From: Pseudomonas fuscovaginae SE-1
GTDB lineage: Bacteria > Pseudomonadota > Gammaproteobacteria > Pseudomonadales > Pseudomonadaceae
NCBI RefSeq assembly: GCF_000364705.1
Contig: NZ_AQOH01000026.1
Location: forward strand, 1-36,849
Direction: 5' to 3'
DNA length: 36,849 bases
Below the pieces are notes generated by a model. That model worked only from the letters and a program-made list of their open reading frames with translations, ran no database searches and was not told where the DNA came from. Shown one piece after another: positions 9,399 to 20,532 of this stretch (position 1 is its first letter; every line of letters begins with the position of its first letter). The position numbers and the translations under genes are program-made.

Positions 9399-9832
9399 CA
9401 TCTTGCCTCCTGGCATTTCGGGCAGAGGTGCTTCTCGCCCTGGGTGGTCCAGCCCAGCTCGGCGATGCGCGCCGTGGCTGCGGGTTTCTGTGCCGGGACG
9501 CCGAGCCTGGCGTCCACGGCGAATTCGAAGTCCAACTGTTTGGCGCAGCTGTCGCAGTGGACTTGCCACTGGTGGATCGCCAGTTCGCCGAACACCGGCC
9601 CGCGGGCCATGGCGGTCCACTGGCCGGGCGGGTTGATCAGGTGCCGTACGGTTTCGACGGTCAGGCGCATGGACAGGTCACGGCTGCCCTTGAGGGTGAC
9701 CAGCAGCACGTCGTCGATGCGGATCGAGCCACCGTTGCCGGTGACCTGGTAGCGGCCCGGCACCAGGGCGCGGCATTCGGTCAGGGTGTGTTGCGGGTTC
9801 ATCAGGCTGTAGCGGAAATCGTGTTCGACCAT
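9398..9832 (-). CDS. Conserved hypothetical protein with two CxxC pairs
   Basis: This 144-residue protein is not a family I can name. It has no signal peptide. Two cysteine pairs, CDSC near 93-96 and CPKC near 138-141, suggest a metal-binding or rubredoxin-like knuckle at the C-terminus. The middle contains RYQVTGNGGSIRIDDVLLVTLKGSRDLS, which looks beta-rich. A very good ribosome site, GGAGG five nt before the ATG at 9832, supports the start. An internal ATG (MNPQHTL) is the alternative. It is cotranscribed with the META lipoprotein downstream. The role is unknown. Confidence 0.75.
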   Translation of the reverse strand: MVEHDFRYSLMNPQHTLTECRALVPGRYQVTGNGGSIRIDDVLLVTLKGSRDLSMRLTVETVRHLINPPGQWTAMARGPVFGELAIHQWQVHCDSCAKQLDFEFAVDARLGVPAQKPAATARIAELGWTTQGEKHLCPKCQEAR

Positions 9833-9930
9833 GGGTCCTCCAAATATGGCCGATATGCTAGCACGCAGCGGCCCGGCCGATGGCAGCCGCTTGCGACCTT
9901 CGATCCGGTTGGCCGGGCTTTTCCCGCCGA

Positions 9931-10920
9931 TCAGCCTTCCACCAGGTTCTGCGGCCGGCCGGCCTGCCAGGCGGCGATGTTGTCCAGGGTCGTGGCGGCG
10001 ATCGCGGCCAGGGCCTCATGGGTCAGGAAGGCCTGGTGCGCGGTGACGATCACGTTGGGGAAGGTCAGCAGCCGCGCCAGTACATCGTCCTGCAGTGGCA
10101 GGTCGGAGCGGTCCTCGAAGAACAGTTGGGCCTCCTCCTCGTAGACATCCAGCCCGAGGTAGCCGAGCTGGCCCTCCTTGAGCGCCTCGATCAGGGCCGG
10201 AGTGTCCACCAGGCCGCCGCGGCCGGTATTGATCAGCATCGCTCCGGGTTGCAGGTGGGCGAGGGTTTCGCGGTTGATCAGGTAGCGCGTGTCGGCGGTC
10301 AGCGGGCAATGCAGGCTGATGATTCGCGACCGGGCGAGCAGTTCCGGCAGCTCCAGGTAGTGTGCGCCGAGGGCCAGGACTTCCGGATTCGGGTAGGGGT
10401 CGTAGGCCAGCAACTGGCAGCCGAAACCGGCCATGATCCGTGCGAAGGTCGCGCCGATCTGGCCGGTACCGACGATGCCGACGGTCTTGCCGGCGAGGTC
10501 GAAGCCGGTCAGCCCGTGCAGGCTGAAGTCGCCCTCGCGGGTGCGGTTGTAGGCCCGGTGCAGTCGGCGGTTGAGCGCCAGGATCAGTGCCACCGCGTGT
10601 TCGGCCACGGCATGGGGCGAATAGGCCGGCACGCGCACCACGCTCAGGCCCAGGCGCCGGGCCGCCTTCAGGTCGACGTGATTGTAGCCGGCCGAACGCA
10701 GGGCGATCAGCCGGGTGCCGCCGGCGGCCAGTTGTTCCAGCACCGGGGCGCTCAGGTCGTCGTTGATGAAGGCACAGACCACCTCGTGCCGCTCGGCCAG
10801 GGGCGCGGTATCCAGGCTCAGGCGCGCGGCCTGGAAGTGCAGTTCGAGTCCGGAGGGCAGGGGGCTGGCCTGGAAACTGTCGCGGTCGTAGGTCTGGCTG
10901 CTGAAGAGTATTCCACGCAT
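9931..10920 (-). CDS. ldhA: D-lactate dehydrogenase (2-hydroxyacid dehydrogenase family)
   Basis: This 329-residue NAD-dependent cytoplasmic enzyme reduces pyruvate to D-lactate. The Rossmann motif GTGQIG is at 151-156. The catalytic arginine lies in NTGRGGLVDT (R234), the acidic residue in the DVYEEE segment near 259-263, and the catalytic histidine in TAHQAFLT (H295). These positions match E. coli LdhA closely. The start at 10920 is preferred (MRGILFSSQTYDRDSF, with AAAGGA upstream) over a longer frame from 10965, whose extra codons lie in the hairpin after gacS. In Pseudomonas, ldhA beside gacS is a conserved arrangement. Both are on the minus strand. Confidence 0.95.
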   Translation of the reverse strand: MRGILFSSQTYDRDSFQASPLPSGLELHFQAARLSLDTAPLAERHEVVCAFINDDLSAPVLEQLAAGGTRLIALRSAGYNHVDLKAARRLGLSVVRVPAYSPHAVAEHAVALILALNRRLHRAYNRTREGDFSLHGLTGFDLAGKTVGIVGTGQIGATFARIMAGFGCQLLAYDPYPNPEVLALGAHYLELPELLARSRIISLHCPLTADTRYLINRETLAHLQPGAMLINTGRGGLVDTPALIEALKEGQLGYLGLDVYEEEAQLFFEDRSDLPLQDDVLARLLTFPNVIVTAHQAFLTHEALAAIAATTLDNIAAWQAGRPQNLVEG

Positions 10921-10935
10921 GACGATTTTCCTTTC

Positions 10936-10965
10936 GAAAGTGACCGGCAGCCTAGCGCCGGTCAC
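10936..10965 (-). terminator. Probable terminator of gacS
   Basis: On the minus strand GTGACCGGC and GCCGGTCAC (10965-10957 and 10948-10940) form a perfect 9-bp stem with an 8-nt loop, followed by TTTC. The T tract is short, so termination may be partial. The hairpin ends just before the ldhA ribosome site, so incomplete termination would feed transcripts into ldhA. Confidence 0.55.
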
Positions 10966-10986
10966 CTGGGCGTGTATTGCCGTGGA

Positions 10987-13740
<2,754 letters not shown>

Positions 13741-14057
13741 GCAAAACTCTCCATCAGATACGGCGTTTGGCAGACACGGCGATCTTCTATTTGCGGCGAG
13801 CGCTTCCTGCGCCCGCACCACCTGCGCAGTGTAGCCATATGAGGTGGTGGAAATCTCGCAAAGTTCGCGGGGGCTTCAATGACTCCCGGGCCCAGGTCTG
13901 ACGGACGGCCTCCCTGTCGGCGGACGCGTGGAGCACCCTTGGCATTCTCGAAACCGCTTATAGCCAGAAGCCATAAGCATCGCACTTTGCGTGATATGGG
14001 CCGCAGGCGTTTGCCGGTATGATAGTCGCCCCCCGCAGTCTGGATTGCGAATACGCC
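13741..14057. promoter_or_regulatory. Divergent gacS/cysM control region
   Basis: An inverted repeat GCTTAT-N11-ATAAGC lies at 13956-13978; it contains a T-N11-A box of the kind bound by LysR-type regulators such as CysB. TATGAT at 14018-14023 is a possible -10 for cysM, without a clear -35. No real ORF is seen in this 317-nt stretch. Confidence 0.35.
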
Positions 14058-14960
14058 ATGACCTTGCAGTATCCAACTATCGCCGATTGCATCGGCAACA
14101 CGCCCCTGGTTCGTCTGCAACGCTTGCCTGGAAATACCAGCAACACCCTCCTGCTCAAGCTTGAAGGGAACAATCCAGCAGGCTCCGTGAAGGACCGTCC
14201 GGCCCTGTCGATGATCACCCGCGCCGAGTTGCGCGGGCAGATCCAGCCCGGTGACACCCTGATCGAGGCGACCTCGGGCAACACCGGGATTGCCTTGGCC
14301 ATGGCCGCGGCGATCAAGGGCTACAGGATGATCCTGATCATGCCCGACAACTCCACGGCCGAGCGCAAGGCGGCGATGACCGCCTATGGCGCCGAGCTGA
14401 TCCTGGTCAGCCGCGAGGAGGGCATGGAAGGCGCCCGCGACCTCGCCGAGAGGATGCAGGCCGAAGGTCGCGGCAAGGTGCTCGACCAGTTCGCCAACGG
14501 TGACAACCCCGAGGCGCACTACACCGGCACCGGCCCGGAAATCTGGCGGCAGACCCAGGGCGGTATCACCCACTTCGTCAGCTCCATGGGCACCACCGGC
14601 ACCATCATGGGCGTGTCGCGCTACCTGAAGGAGCAGAACCCGGACGTGCAGATCGTCGGCCTGCAGCCGATGGAAGGCGCGACCATTCCGGGCATCCGTC
14701 GTTGGCCCCATGAATACCTGCCACGGATCTTCCAGTCCGAGCGGGTCGACCGCATCGTCGACATGGGCCAGGAAGAAGCCGAAGACGTGATGCGTCGCCT
14801 GGCCCGTGAAGAAGGCGTATTCTGTGGGGTGTCCTCGGGCGGTGCGGTGGCGGCCATGCTGCGCCTGTCGCGCGAGGTCGAGAACGCGGTGATGGTCGCG
14901 ATCATCTGTGACCGCGGCGACCGCTACCTGTCGACCGGCATCTACGACGCTCCCAACTGA
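14058..14960 (+). CDS. cysM: Cysteine synthase B (O-acetylserine sulfhydrylase CysM)
   Basis: This 300-residue PLP enzyme makes cysteine from O-acetylserine with sulfide or thiosulfate. The PLP lysine is K45 in [17 protein letters not shown] at 73-77 binds the substrate carboxylate, and GTTGTIMG binds the cofactor phosphate. The CysM-specific features [16 protein letters not shown] and [11 protein letters not shown] are present, separating it from CysK. The start ATG at 14058 is chosen because the sequence [18 protein letters not shown] is the family N-terminus. It is the first gene of cysM-rlmD-relA, and its stop overlaps the rlmD start by 1 nt (TGATG). Confidence 0.97.
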   Translation: MTLQYPTIADCIGNTPLVRLQRLPGNTSNTLLLKLEGNNPAGSVKDRPALSMITRAELRGQIQPGDTLIEATSGNTGIALAMAAAIKGYRMILIMPDNSTAERKAAMTAYGAELILVSREEGMEGARDLAERMQAEGRGKVLDQFANGDNPEAHYTGTGPEIWRQTQGGITHFVSSMGTTGTIMGVSRYLKEQNPDVQIVGLQPMEGATIPGIRRWPHEYLPRIFQSERVDRIVDMGQEEAEDVMRRLAREEGVFCGVSSGGAVAAMLRLSREVENAVMVAIICDRGDRYLSTGIYDAPN

Positions 14961-16330
14961 TGGCCAGACAGCAGAAAGGCCTGCGCTTCCAGCCGACTGG
15001 CGGCAGCCGGGCCCCGCAAGTGCCCGTTGGCAAGAAACAACGGCTGACGATCGAGCGGCTGGCCAACGACGGCCGTGGGATCGCCTTCATCGAAGGGCGC
15101 ACCTGGTTCGTCGCCGGCGCCCTGGCTGGTGAGGAAGTCGAGGCGCGGGTGCTGGGTGCCCATGGCAAGGTGGTCGAGGCGCGCAGCGAACGCCTGCTGC
15201 TCGCCAGCGACCAGCGTCGTCCGGCGCCCTGTGCCCACGTCGGGCGCTGTGGCGGTTGCAGCATCCAGCACATGCCCCATGCGGACCAGCTTGCCCTCAA
15301 GCAGCGTATGCTCGCCGAGCAGTTGTCGCGGGTGGCGGGTGCCGAGCCCGAGCAGTGGGCGGTGCCGCTGACCGGCCCCGAGTTCGGTTATCGCCGGCGG
15401 GCCCGGGTGGCGGTGCGCTGGGATGCCAAGGCCAGGCAACTGGAGGTGGGTTTTCGTGCGGCGTCCAGCCAGGACATCGTCGCCATCGACGATTGCCCGG
15501 TGCTGGTCGAATCCCTGCAACCGATCATGAACGGCCTGCCGACAATGCTCCGGCGTTTGAGCAAGCCCCAGTCGCTGGGGCACGTCGAACTGTTCAGCGG
15601 TTCGGCCGTGGCCGTGTTGTTGCGGCATATGTCGCCGTTGTCGGCCGCTGACCTGAAGGTCTTGCGCGACTTCTGCGAAGAGCACTGCGCGCAGCTCTGG
15701 CTGCACGGCGAGGAAGGGCCGCAGCCGGTGGAGGCGGCGCAGTCGCTCGGCTATCGCCTGGCGCGGTGGAACCTGGAGCTGGCCTACCGGCCGGGAGATT
15801 TCGTTCAGGTCAATGCCGGGGTCAACGAGGCGATGGTGGCCCAGGCGCTCGACTGGCTGCAGCCTGCGCCCGAGGAGCGGGTACTGGACCTGTTCTGCGG
15901 CCTGGGCAACTTCGCCCTGCCGCTCGCTCGCCAGGTGCGCGAGGTGGTGGCGGTGGAGGGCGTGCAGACCATGGTCGACCGGGCTGCCGCGAATGCCGCC
16001 GCGAACGATCTGCATAACGCGAGCTTTTTTCAGGCCGATTTATCCCGGCCTCTGAATGATGCCGGTTGGGCCAAAGCAGGCTTTTCTGCGGTACTCTTGG
16101 ACCCACCACGCGACGGTGCCCTCGAAATGGTCGGCAAGCTTGCCGGATTGGGCGCCAGGCGTCTGGTGTACGTGTCGTGCAACCCCGCGACTCTGGCGCG
16201 CGACACGGTCGAATTGATCAAGCAGGGCTACCGGTTAAAACGTGCCGGGATCCTCGATATGTTTCCGCAGACAGCGCATGTCGAGGCCATGGCGTTATTT
16301 GAAACGAGCCAGGATGCTCGTCTAGTCTGA
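14960..16330 (+). CDS. rlmD: 23S rRNA (uracil-1939-C5)-methyltransferase RlmD
   Basis: This 456-residue SAM-dependent enzyme methylates U1939 of 23S rRNA (former RumA). An N-terminal TRAM domain covers about 22-82. Fe-S cysteines are C91, C97, C100 and C179, with the CGGC pattern. The SAM motif is [16 protein letters not shown]. The catalytic nucleophile is C407 in [12 protein letters not shown], and [12 protein letters not shown] is the usual C-terminal signature. It shares one base with the cysM stop and has no strong ribosome site, so translation is likely coupled. Between it and relA is a 104-nt gap holding a strong hairpin. Confidence 0.97.
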   Translation: MARQQKGLRFQPTGGSRAPQVPVGKKQRLTIERLANDGRGIAFIEGRTWFVAGALAGEEVEARVLGAHGKVVEARSERLLLASDQRRPAPCAHVGRCGGCSIQHMPHADQLALKQRMLAEQLSRVAGAEPEQWAVPLTGPEFGYRRRARVAVRWDAKARQLEVGFRAASSQDIVAIDDCPVLVESLQPIMNGLPTMLRRLSKPQSLGHVELFSGSAVAVLLRHMSPLSAADLKVLRDFCEEHCAQLWLHGEEGPQPVEAAQSLGYRLARWNLELAYRPGDFVQVNAGVNEAMVAQALDWLQPAPEERVLDLFCGLGNFALPLARQVREVVAVEGVQTMVDRAAANAAANDLHNASFFQADLSRPLNDAGWAKAGFSAVLLDPPRDGALEMVGKLAGLGARRLVYVSCNPATLARDTVELIKQGYRLKRAGILDMFPQTAHVEAMALFETSQDARLV

Positions 16331-16336
16331 CTGGTC

Positions 16337-16376
16337 GCCCCCGCACTCCGACCGGCCCTGCCGGAGTGCGGGGGGC
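16337..16376. other. Strong hairpin between rlmD and relA
   Basis: GCCCCCGCACTCCG at 16337-16350 pairs with the complementary run at 16362-16376, with one extra G, around an 11-nt loop. The stem is nearly all GC. It is followed by AATCAACGG rather than a T tract, so it is not a standard terminator. It may pause polymerase, protect 3' ends, or set relA level relative to rlmD. Confidence 0.6.
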
Positions 16377-16433
16377 AATCAACGGCCAGCGATTCTGACG
16401 CATTGAATCTGCGTCGTAGGGAAGGTAAGCAAG

Positions 16434-18674
16434 ATGGTACAGGTGAGAGCACACCAGCCGATCAACACCGACGGCAGTATCAATCTCGAGGCATGGCTCG
16501 ACCACACGGTGAGCGTCGATCCGGCGCTGGACCGCGAAGCATTGAAGGAGGCCTGCGAGTACGCACGGCTTGCCGAACAACAGACCCTGCCGACCCAGGA
16601 TGCCTGGGCCGAAGGTGGCAGTTTCAGTACCGGGCTCGAGATCGCCGATATCCTCGCCGACCTCAAGCTCGATCAGGACTCCCTGGTCGCCGCCGTCCTG
16701 TACCGTGGCGTGCGCCAGGGGCAGATCCTGTTGCCGGCGGTCAGCCAGAAATTCGGCCCGGTGGTGGCCAAGCTGATCGATGGCGTGCAGCGCATGGCGG
16801 CCATCAGTGCCAGCCTCAGCCCGCGCCAGTCCCAGGTCATGGGCACCCAGGTGCAGGTGGAGAATCTGCGCAAGATGCTCGTGGCCATGGTCGACGACGT
16901 GCGCGTCGCGCTGATCAAGCTGGCCGAGCGCACCTGCGCGATCCGGGCGGTGAAGAATGCCGACGAAGAAAAGCGCAATCGCGTGGCCCGCGAGGTCTTC
17001 GACATCTATGCGCCGCTGGCCCATCGCCTGGGCATCGGCCATATCAAGTGGGAGCTGGAGGACCTGTCCTTCCGTTACCTGGAGCCCGACCAGTACAAGC
17101 AGATCGCCAAGCTGCTGCACGAGCGGCGGCTGGATCGCGAGCGCTTCATCAGCGATGTGATGTGCCAACTGGAAAACGAACTGCTGGCGACCGGCGTCAA
17201 GGCCGACATCAGTGGCCGGGCCAAGCACATCTATTCGATCTGGCGCAAAATGCAGCGCAAGGGCCTGGAGTTCAGCCAGATCTACGACGTGCGCGCGGTA
17301 CGCGTGCTGGTTCCGGAAATGCGCGACTGCTATACCGCGCTGGGGATCGTCCACACCCTGTGGCGGCATATACCCAAGGAATTCGACGACTACATCGCCA
17401 ACCCCAAGGAAAACGGCTATCGCTCGCTGCACACCGCGGTGATCGGCCCGGAAGGCAAGGTGCTGGAAGTGCAGATCCGCACCCACGCCATGCACGAGGA
17501 GGCGGAACTCGGCGTCTGTGCGCACTGGAAGTACAAGGGCACCGACGTCAAGTCCGGCTCCAACCACTACGAAGAGAAGATCTCCTGGTTGCGCCAGGTG
17601 CTGGAATGGCACGAGGAGCTGGGAGATATCGGTGGCCTGGCGGACCAGTTGCGGGTCGATATCGAGCCGGACCGGGTCTACGTCTTCACTCCGGACGGGC
17701 ATGCGATCGACCTGCCCAAGGGCGCCACTCCACTGGACTTCGCTTATCGGGTGCACACCGAGATCGGCCACAACTGCCGGGGCGCGAAGATCAACGGGCG
17801 CATCGTGCCGCTCAACTACAGCCTGCAGACCGGCGAGCAGGTGGAAATCATCACCAGCAAGCACGGTACGCCGAGCCGCGACTGGCTGAACTCGAACCTG
17901 GGCTACGTGACCACCTCGCGGGCGCGGGCGAAGATCGTCCACTGGTTCAAGCTGCAGGCGCGCGACCAGAACGTCGCGGCCGGCAAGACCCTGCTCGAAC
18001 GTGAGCTGACGCGCCTGGACCTGCCCCAGGTGGACTTCGACAAGCTCGCCGACAAGGCCAACATGAAGACCGCCGAGGACATGTTCGCGGCCCTCGGCGC
18101 CGGTGATCTGCGCCTGGCGCAACTGGTCAACACCGCACAGCAACTGGTCGAGCCGGAGCGCGGCAACGAGCAGTTGGAGCTGATCCCGCGCAAGTCCGCC
18201 GGCTACAAGCCGGGCAAGCGTGGCGACATCCAGATCCAGGGCGTCGGCAACCTGATGACCCAGATGGCCGGCTGCTGCCAGCCGCTGCCGGGCGATGCCA
18301 TCGTCGGCTACATCACCCAGGGCCGCGGGGTGAGCATTCACCGCCAGGACTGCGCCTCGGTGCTGCAACTGAGCGGGCGCGAGCCGGAGCGGATCATCCA
18401 GGTCAGTTGGGGGCCGGTGCCGGTGTCGACCTATCCGGTGGATATCATGATTCGCGCCTACGACCGTTCCGGTCTGTTGCGTGACGTGTCCCAGGTGCTG
18501 CTCAACGAGCGGATCAACGTGCTGGCGGTCAACACCCGCTCGAACAAGGAGGACAACACCGCGTTGATGTCCCTGACCATCGAGATCCCGGGGCTGGACG
18601 CGTTGGGGCGGTTGCTGGGGCGGATTTCCCAGCTACCGAACATCATCGAAACCCGCCGCAACCGCACGACTTGA
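16434..18674 (+). CDS. relA: GTP pyrophosphokinase RelA
   Basis: This 746-residue ribosome-associated synthetase makes (p)ppGpp from ATP and GTP/GDP during amino-acid starvation. It has an N-terminal pseudo-hydrolase region lacking the HD metal motif, as expected for RelA rather than SpoT. The synthetase domain contains KENGYRSLHTAV and LEVQIRTHAMHEEAELGVCAHWKYK. A TGS domain follows (RVYVFTPDGHAIDLPKGATP), then the conserved-cysteine region GCCQPLPGDAIVGY, and a C-terminal ACT domain. GGAAGG precedes the ATG at 16434. It lies downstream of cysM-rlmD, and mazG follows after a repeat-filled 175-nt gap. In E. coli the same order carries mazEF between relA and mazG. Confidence 0.97.
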   Translation: MVQVRAHQPINTDGSINLEAWLDHTVSVDPALDREALKEACEYARLAEQQTLPTQDAWAEGGSFSTGLEIADILADLKLDQDSLVAAVLYRGVRQGQILLPAVSQKFGPVVAKLIDGVQRMAAISASLSPRQSQVMGTQVQVENLRKMLVAMVDDVRVALIKLAERTCAIRAVKNADEEKRNRVAREVFDIYAPLAHRLGIGHIKWELEDLSFRYLEPDQYKQIAKLLHERRLDRERFISDVMCQLENELLATGVKADISGRAKHIYSIWRKMQRKGLEFSQIYDVRAVRVLVPEMRDCYTALGIVHTLWRHIPKEFDDYIANPKENGYRSLHTAVIGPEGKVLEVQIRTHAMHEEAELGVCAHWKYKGTDVKSGSNHYEEKISWLRQVLEWHEELGDIGGLADQLRVDIEPDRVYVFTPDGHAIDLPKGATPLDFAYRVHTEIGHNCRGAKINGRIVPLNYSLQTGEQVEIITSKHGTPSRDWLNSNLGYVTTSRARAKIVHWFKLQARDQNVAAGKTLLERELTRLDLPQVDFDKLADKANMKTAEDMFAALGAGDLRLAQLVNTAQQLVEPERGNEQLELIPRKSAGYKPGKRGDIQIQGVGNLMTQMAGCCQPLPGDAIVGYITQGRGVSIHRQDCASVLQLSGREPERIIQVSWGPVPVSTYPVDIMIRAYDRSGLLRDVSQVLLNERINVLAVNTRSNKEDNTALMSLTIEIPGLDALGRLLGRISQLPNIIETRRNRTT

Positions 18675-18693
18675 GCCTCTGTGCTCGGCCGAT

Positions 18694-18801
18694 GATCGTT
18701 CCCACGCTCGGCGTGGGAACGCATCCCGGCGACGCTCCGCGTCATAGGAGCGGACGCCGGGCGTCCTGTGCGGCATGCCCACGTGGAGCGTGGCAACGAT
18801 C
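18694..18801. repeat. 108-bp nested-palindrome element, copy 2 (decayed)
   Basis: This is the second copy of the element at 6862-6968, in the same orientation. The outer 24-bp arms now have three mismatches to each other. The internal GACGC-TCC-GCGTC and GGACGCCGGGCGTCC hairpins correspond to those of copy 1. It lies in the relA-mazG gap and is followed three bases later by a REP sequence. Confidence 0.85.
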
Positions 18802-18807
18802 GGAAAG

Positions 18808-18832
18808 CTTCGCGGGCAAGCCCGCTCCTACA
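18808..18832. repeat. REP sequence upstream of mazG
   Basis: The perfect REP core GCGGGC-AA-GCCCGC at 18812-18825 is followed by TCCTACAA. This is the common repetitive extragenic palindrome of P. putida/fluorescens-type genomes. It ends about 18 nt before the mazG start codon, so any mazG promoter must lie inside the repeats or in relA. Confidence 0.8.
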
Positions 18833-18849
18833 AAACCCGAGAACGACCG

Positions 18850-19683
18850 ATGTACAGCCTTCAAGACCTGTTGCACCTGATGGCCCGGCTGCGCGACCCG
18901 CAATATGGTTGCCCCTGGGACATCAAGCAAAGCTACGCGACCATCGTGCCCCATACCCTCGAGGAAGCTTACGAGGTGGCCGATGCCATCGAGCGTGAGG
19001 ATTTCGAACACCTTCAGGGCGAGTTGGGCGACCTGCTGTTCCAGGTGGTCTACTACAGTCAGTTGGCTCGCGAAGAGGGGCGTTTCGAATTCGACGGCGT
19101 GGTCGATGGTATCACCCGTAAACTGATTCGCCGCCATCCCCATGTATTCCCCACCGGCGACCTCTATGCGCCGGTGGATCTGCCACGCCTGAGCGAAGAG
19201 CAGGTCAAGCATCGCTGGGAAGAGATCAAGGCCGAGGAGCGCGCCGAGAACCACCGTGCTCCCGAGCAGTTGTCGTTGCTCGATGACGTGCCCGCCGCTT
19301 TGCCGGCGTTGTCCCGGGCGGCAAAACTGCAGAAGCGGGCAGCCCAGGTCGGCTTCGACTGGCCGGCGGCTTTGCCGGTGGTGGACAAGATCCGCGAAGA
19401 GCTCGACGAAGTGCTCGAAGCCATGGCGGATAACGACCCGGCGGCCATGGCCGATGAAATCGGCGACCTCTTGTTCAGCGTGGTCAATCTGGCCCGGCAC
19501 CTCAAGGTCGACCCGGAAAACGCCCTGCGCGGTGCCAATGGCAAATTCGACCGACGTTTCCGATTCGTCGAACAGGCATTGCGCGACACCCACCGTCCCA
19601 TGGAAGATTGCACCCTCGAAGAATTGGACGCCTTGTGGGGCGAAGCCAAGCGTCAGGAACAGAATGCACCCAGCTGCGGCTGA
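18850..19683 (+). CDS. mazG: Nucleoside triphosphate pyrophosphohydrolase MazG
   Basis: This 277-residue cytoplasmic enzyme hydrolyses NTPs and dNTPs to monophosphates and pyrophosphate. It contains two MazG domains. The first shows CPWD (21-24), the metal-binding EEAYEVADAIE (about 38-48) and ELGDLLFQVVYYS (about 58-70). The second repeats the pattern with EELDEVLEAM and DEIGDLLFSVVNLARHL. The start at 18850 is the family start (MYSLQDLLHLMARLRDP); GAGA lies 7 nt upstream, a weak ribosome site. A longer upstream frame would translate the REP and is rejected. In E. coli MazG moderates the effects of RelA, which fits its place here. Confidence 0.95.
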   Translation: MYSLQDLLHLMARLRDPQYGCPWDIKQSYATIVPHTLEEAYEVADAIEREDFEHLQGELGDLLFQVVYYSQLAREEGRFEFDGVVDGITRKLIRRHPHVFPTGDLYAPVDLPRLSEEQVKHRWEEIKAEERAENHRAPEQLSLLDDVPAALPALSRAAKLQKRAAQVGFDWPAALPVVDKIREELDEVLEAMADNDPAAMADEIGDLLFSVVNLARHLKVDPENALRGANGKFDRRFRFVEQALRDTHRPMEDCTLEELDALWGEAKRQEQNAPSCG

Positions 19684-19710
19684 GTCGTTGACCCCAAGTG
19701 AGTAAGCATC

Positions 19711-20256
19711 ATGAGCCTTTCCCTTCGCGACCAGTTGCTCAAGGCAGGTCTGGTCAATCAAAAGCAGGCCAAGCAGGTCAGCAAGGACAAACAGAAACAC
19801 CAGCGCCTGGTCCACAAGGGCCAGGCCGAGGTGGACGATACCCAGGCGCGCCTGGCCCAGGAGGCGCAGGCCGAGAAGGTCAAGCGTGACCAGGAGCTGA
19901 ACCGCCAGCATCAGGAAAAGGCCGAAGCCAAGGCCCGTGCGGCTCAGGTCAAGCAACTGATCGAAACCTCGCGTCTGCCCAAGCTGACCACCGAGGACTA
20001 CTACAACTTCGTCGACGACAAGAAGGTCAAGCGCCTTTCGGTCAACAACCTGATGCGCAACAAGCTCAGCAACGGCTCGTTGGCGATCGTCCACCATGGT
20101 GGCGGTTACGAGGTGATTCCGCGCGAGGCGGCGCTGAAGATCCAGGAGCGCGCCCCTGAACGCATCGTCCAGCTCAATGCCCTGAGCGAGACCCAGGTAC
20201 CGGACGAGGATGATCCGTACGCCGCCTACCAGATCCCGGACGATCTGATGTGGTAG
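19711..20256 (+). CDS. DUF2058 protein (YaiL-like)
   Basis: This 181-residue cytoplasmic protein belongs to DUF2058 (PF09831). It starts MSLSLRDQLLKAGLVNQKQAKQ. Residues about 25-75 are a highly charged helix rich in Lys, Gln, Glu and Ala, likely coiled coil. A globular C-terminal part includes YYNFVDDKKVKRLSVNN and ERIVQLN. The family has no proven function; E. coli YaiL is described as nucleoprotein-like. It begins 27 nt after mazG and is probably cotranscribed. A strong terminator follows within 6 nt. Confidence 0.9.
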   Translation: MSLSLRDQLLKAGLVNQKQAKQVSKDKQKHQRLVHKGQAEVDDTQARLAQEAQAEKVKRDQELNRQHQEKAEAKARAAQVKQLIETSRLPKLTTEDYYNFVDDKKVKRLSVNNLMRNKLSNGSLAIVHHGGGYEVIPREAALKIQERAPERIVQLNALSETQVPDEDDPYAAYQIPDDLMW

Positions 20257-20261
20257 AAACG

Positions 20262-20295
20262 ACAAACCCCGCTTCAACGGCGGGGTTTGTTTTTG
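20262..20295 (+). terminator. Terminator of the relA-mazG-DUF2058 unit
   Basis: A perfect 11-bp stem, ACAAACCCCGC (20262-20272) with GCGGGGTTTGT (20280-20290), encloses a 7-nt loop and is followed by TTTTTG. It may also act on the convergent small gene ending at 20344. Confidence 0.9.
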
Positions 20296-20343
20296 CCGGC
20301 GCCGCCGCCTGCGTGGGGCGGCGGTGCCATTGGAGCCATGGTT

Positions 20344-20532
20344 TCAGGAATTTTGTGCCTGACGCTTCAGTTCGAGGCTTTCCAGCTCGCTCTTGTATTG
20401 TTGAGCATCGGCCTCGTTGTGAAACATGCCCACCAGCAGGTCCTGTTGATGGACATCCCAGATCCGGATACCCGCGGCCAGGCCTTCATGGGACATGTGT
20501 GCATCATCGCGTTCGGTCACTTTTACGGTCAT
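20344..20532 (-). CDS. Small conserved hypothetical protein (62 residues)
   Basis: The 62-residue frame MTVKVTERDDAHMSHEG... ends LELKRQAQNS. AGGAG lies 7 nt before the ATG at 20532, which favours this start over an ATG 21 codons upstream. The centre, AGIRIWDVHQQDLLVGMFHNEADAQQY, looks like two strands and a helix. There is no signal peptide or cysteine. I recall similar small proteins in other pseudomonads but cannot name a family. It is the only gene here transcribed toward the DUF2058 terminator. Confidence 0.7.
   Translation of the reverse strand: MTVKVTERDDAHMSHEGLAAGIRIWDVHQQDLLVGMFHNEADAQQYKSELESLELKRQAQNS

Noticed and set aside
16403..18004. 533-codon plus-strand ORF overlapping relA in another frame
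   Set aside because: It is Arg/Gly/Pro-rich and out of frame with relA, so it is a GC-driven shadow.
16218..18368. 716-codon minus-strand ORF opposite relA
   Set aside because: It is a shadow of relA in GC-rich DNA, with a Val/Asp/His/Gln-rich composition and no family resemblance.
18775..18849. Longer MazG start inside the repeat element
   Set aside because: The extra 25 codons would translate the palindrome element and REP; MazG proteins begin at the MYSLQDLLHL position.
18675..18849. Toxin-antitoxin module between relA and mazG
   Set aside because: The gap was read in all frames because E. coli carries mazEF here, but it holds only repeats and no ORF of suitable size.
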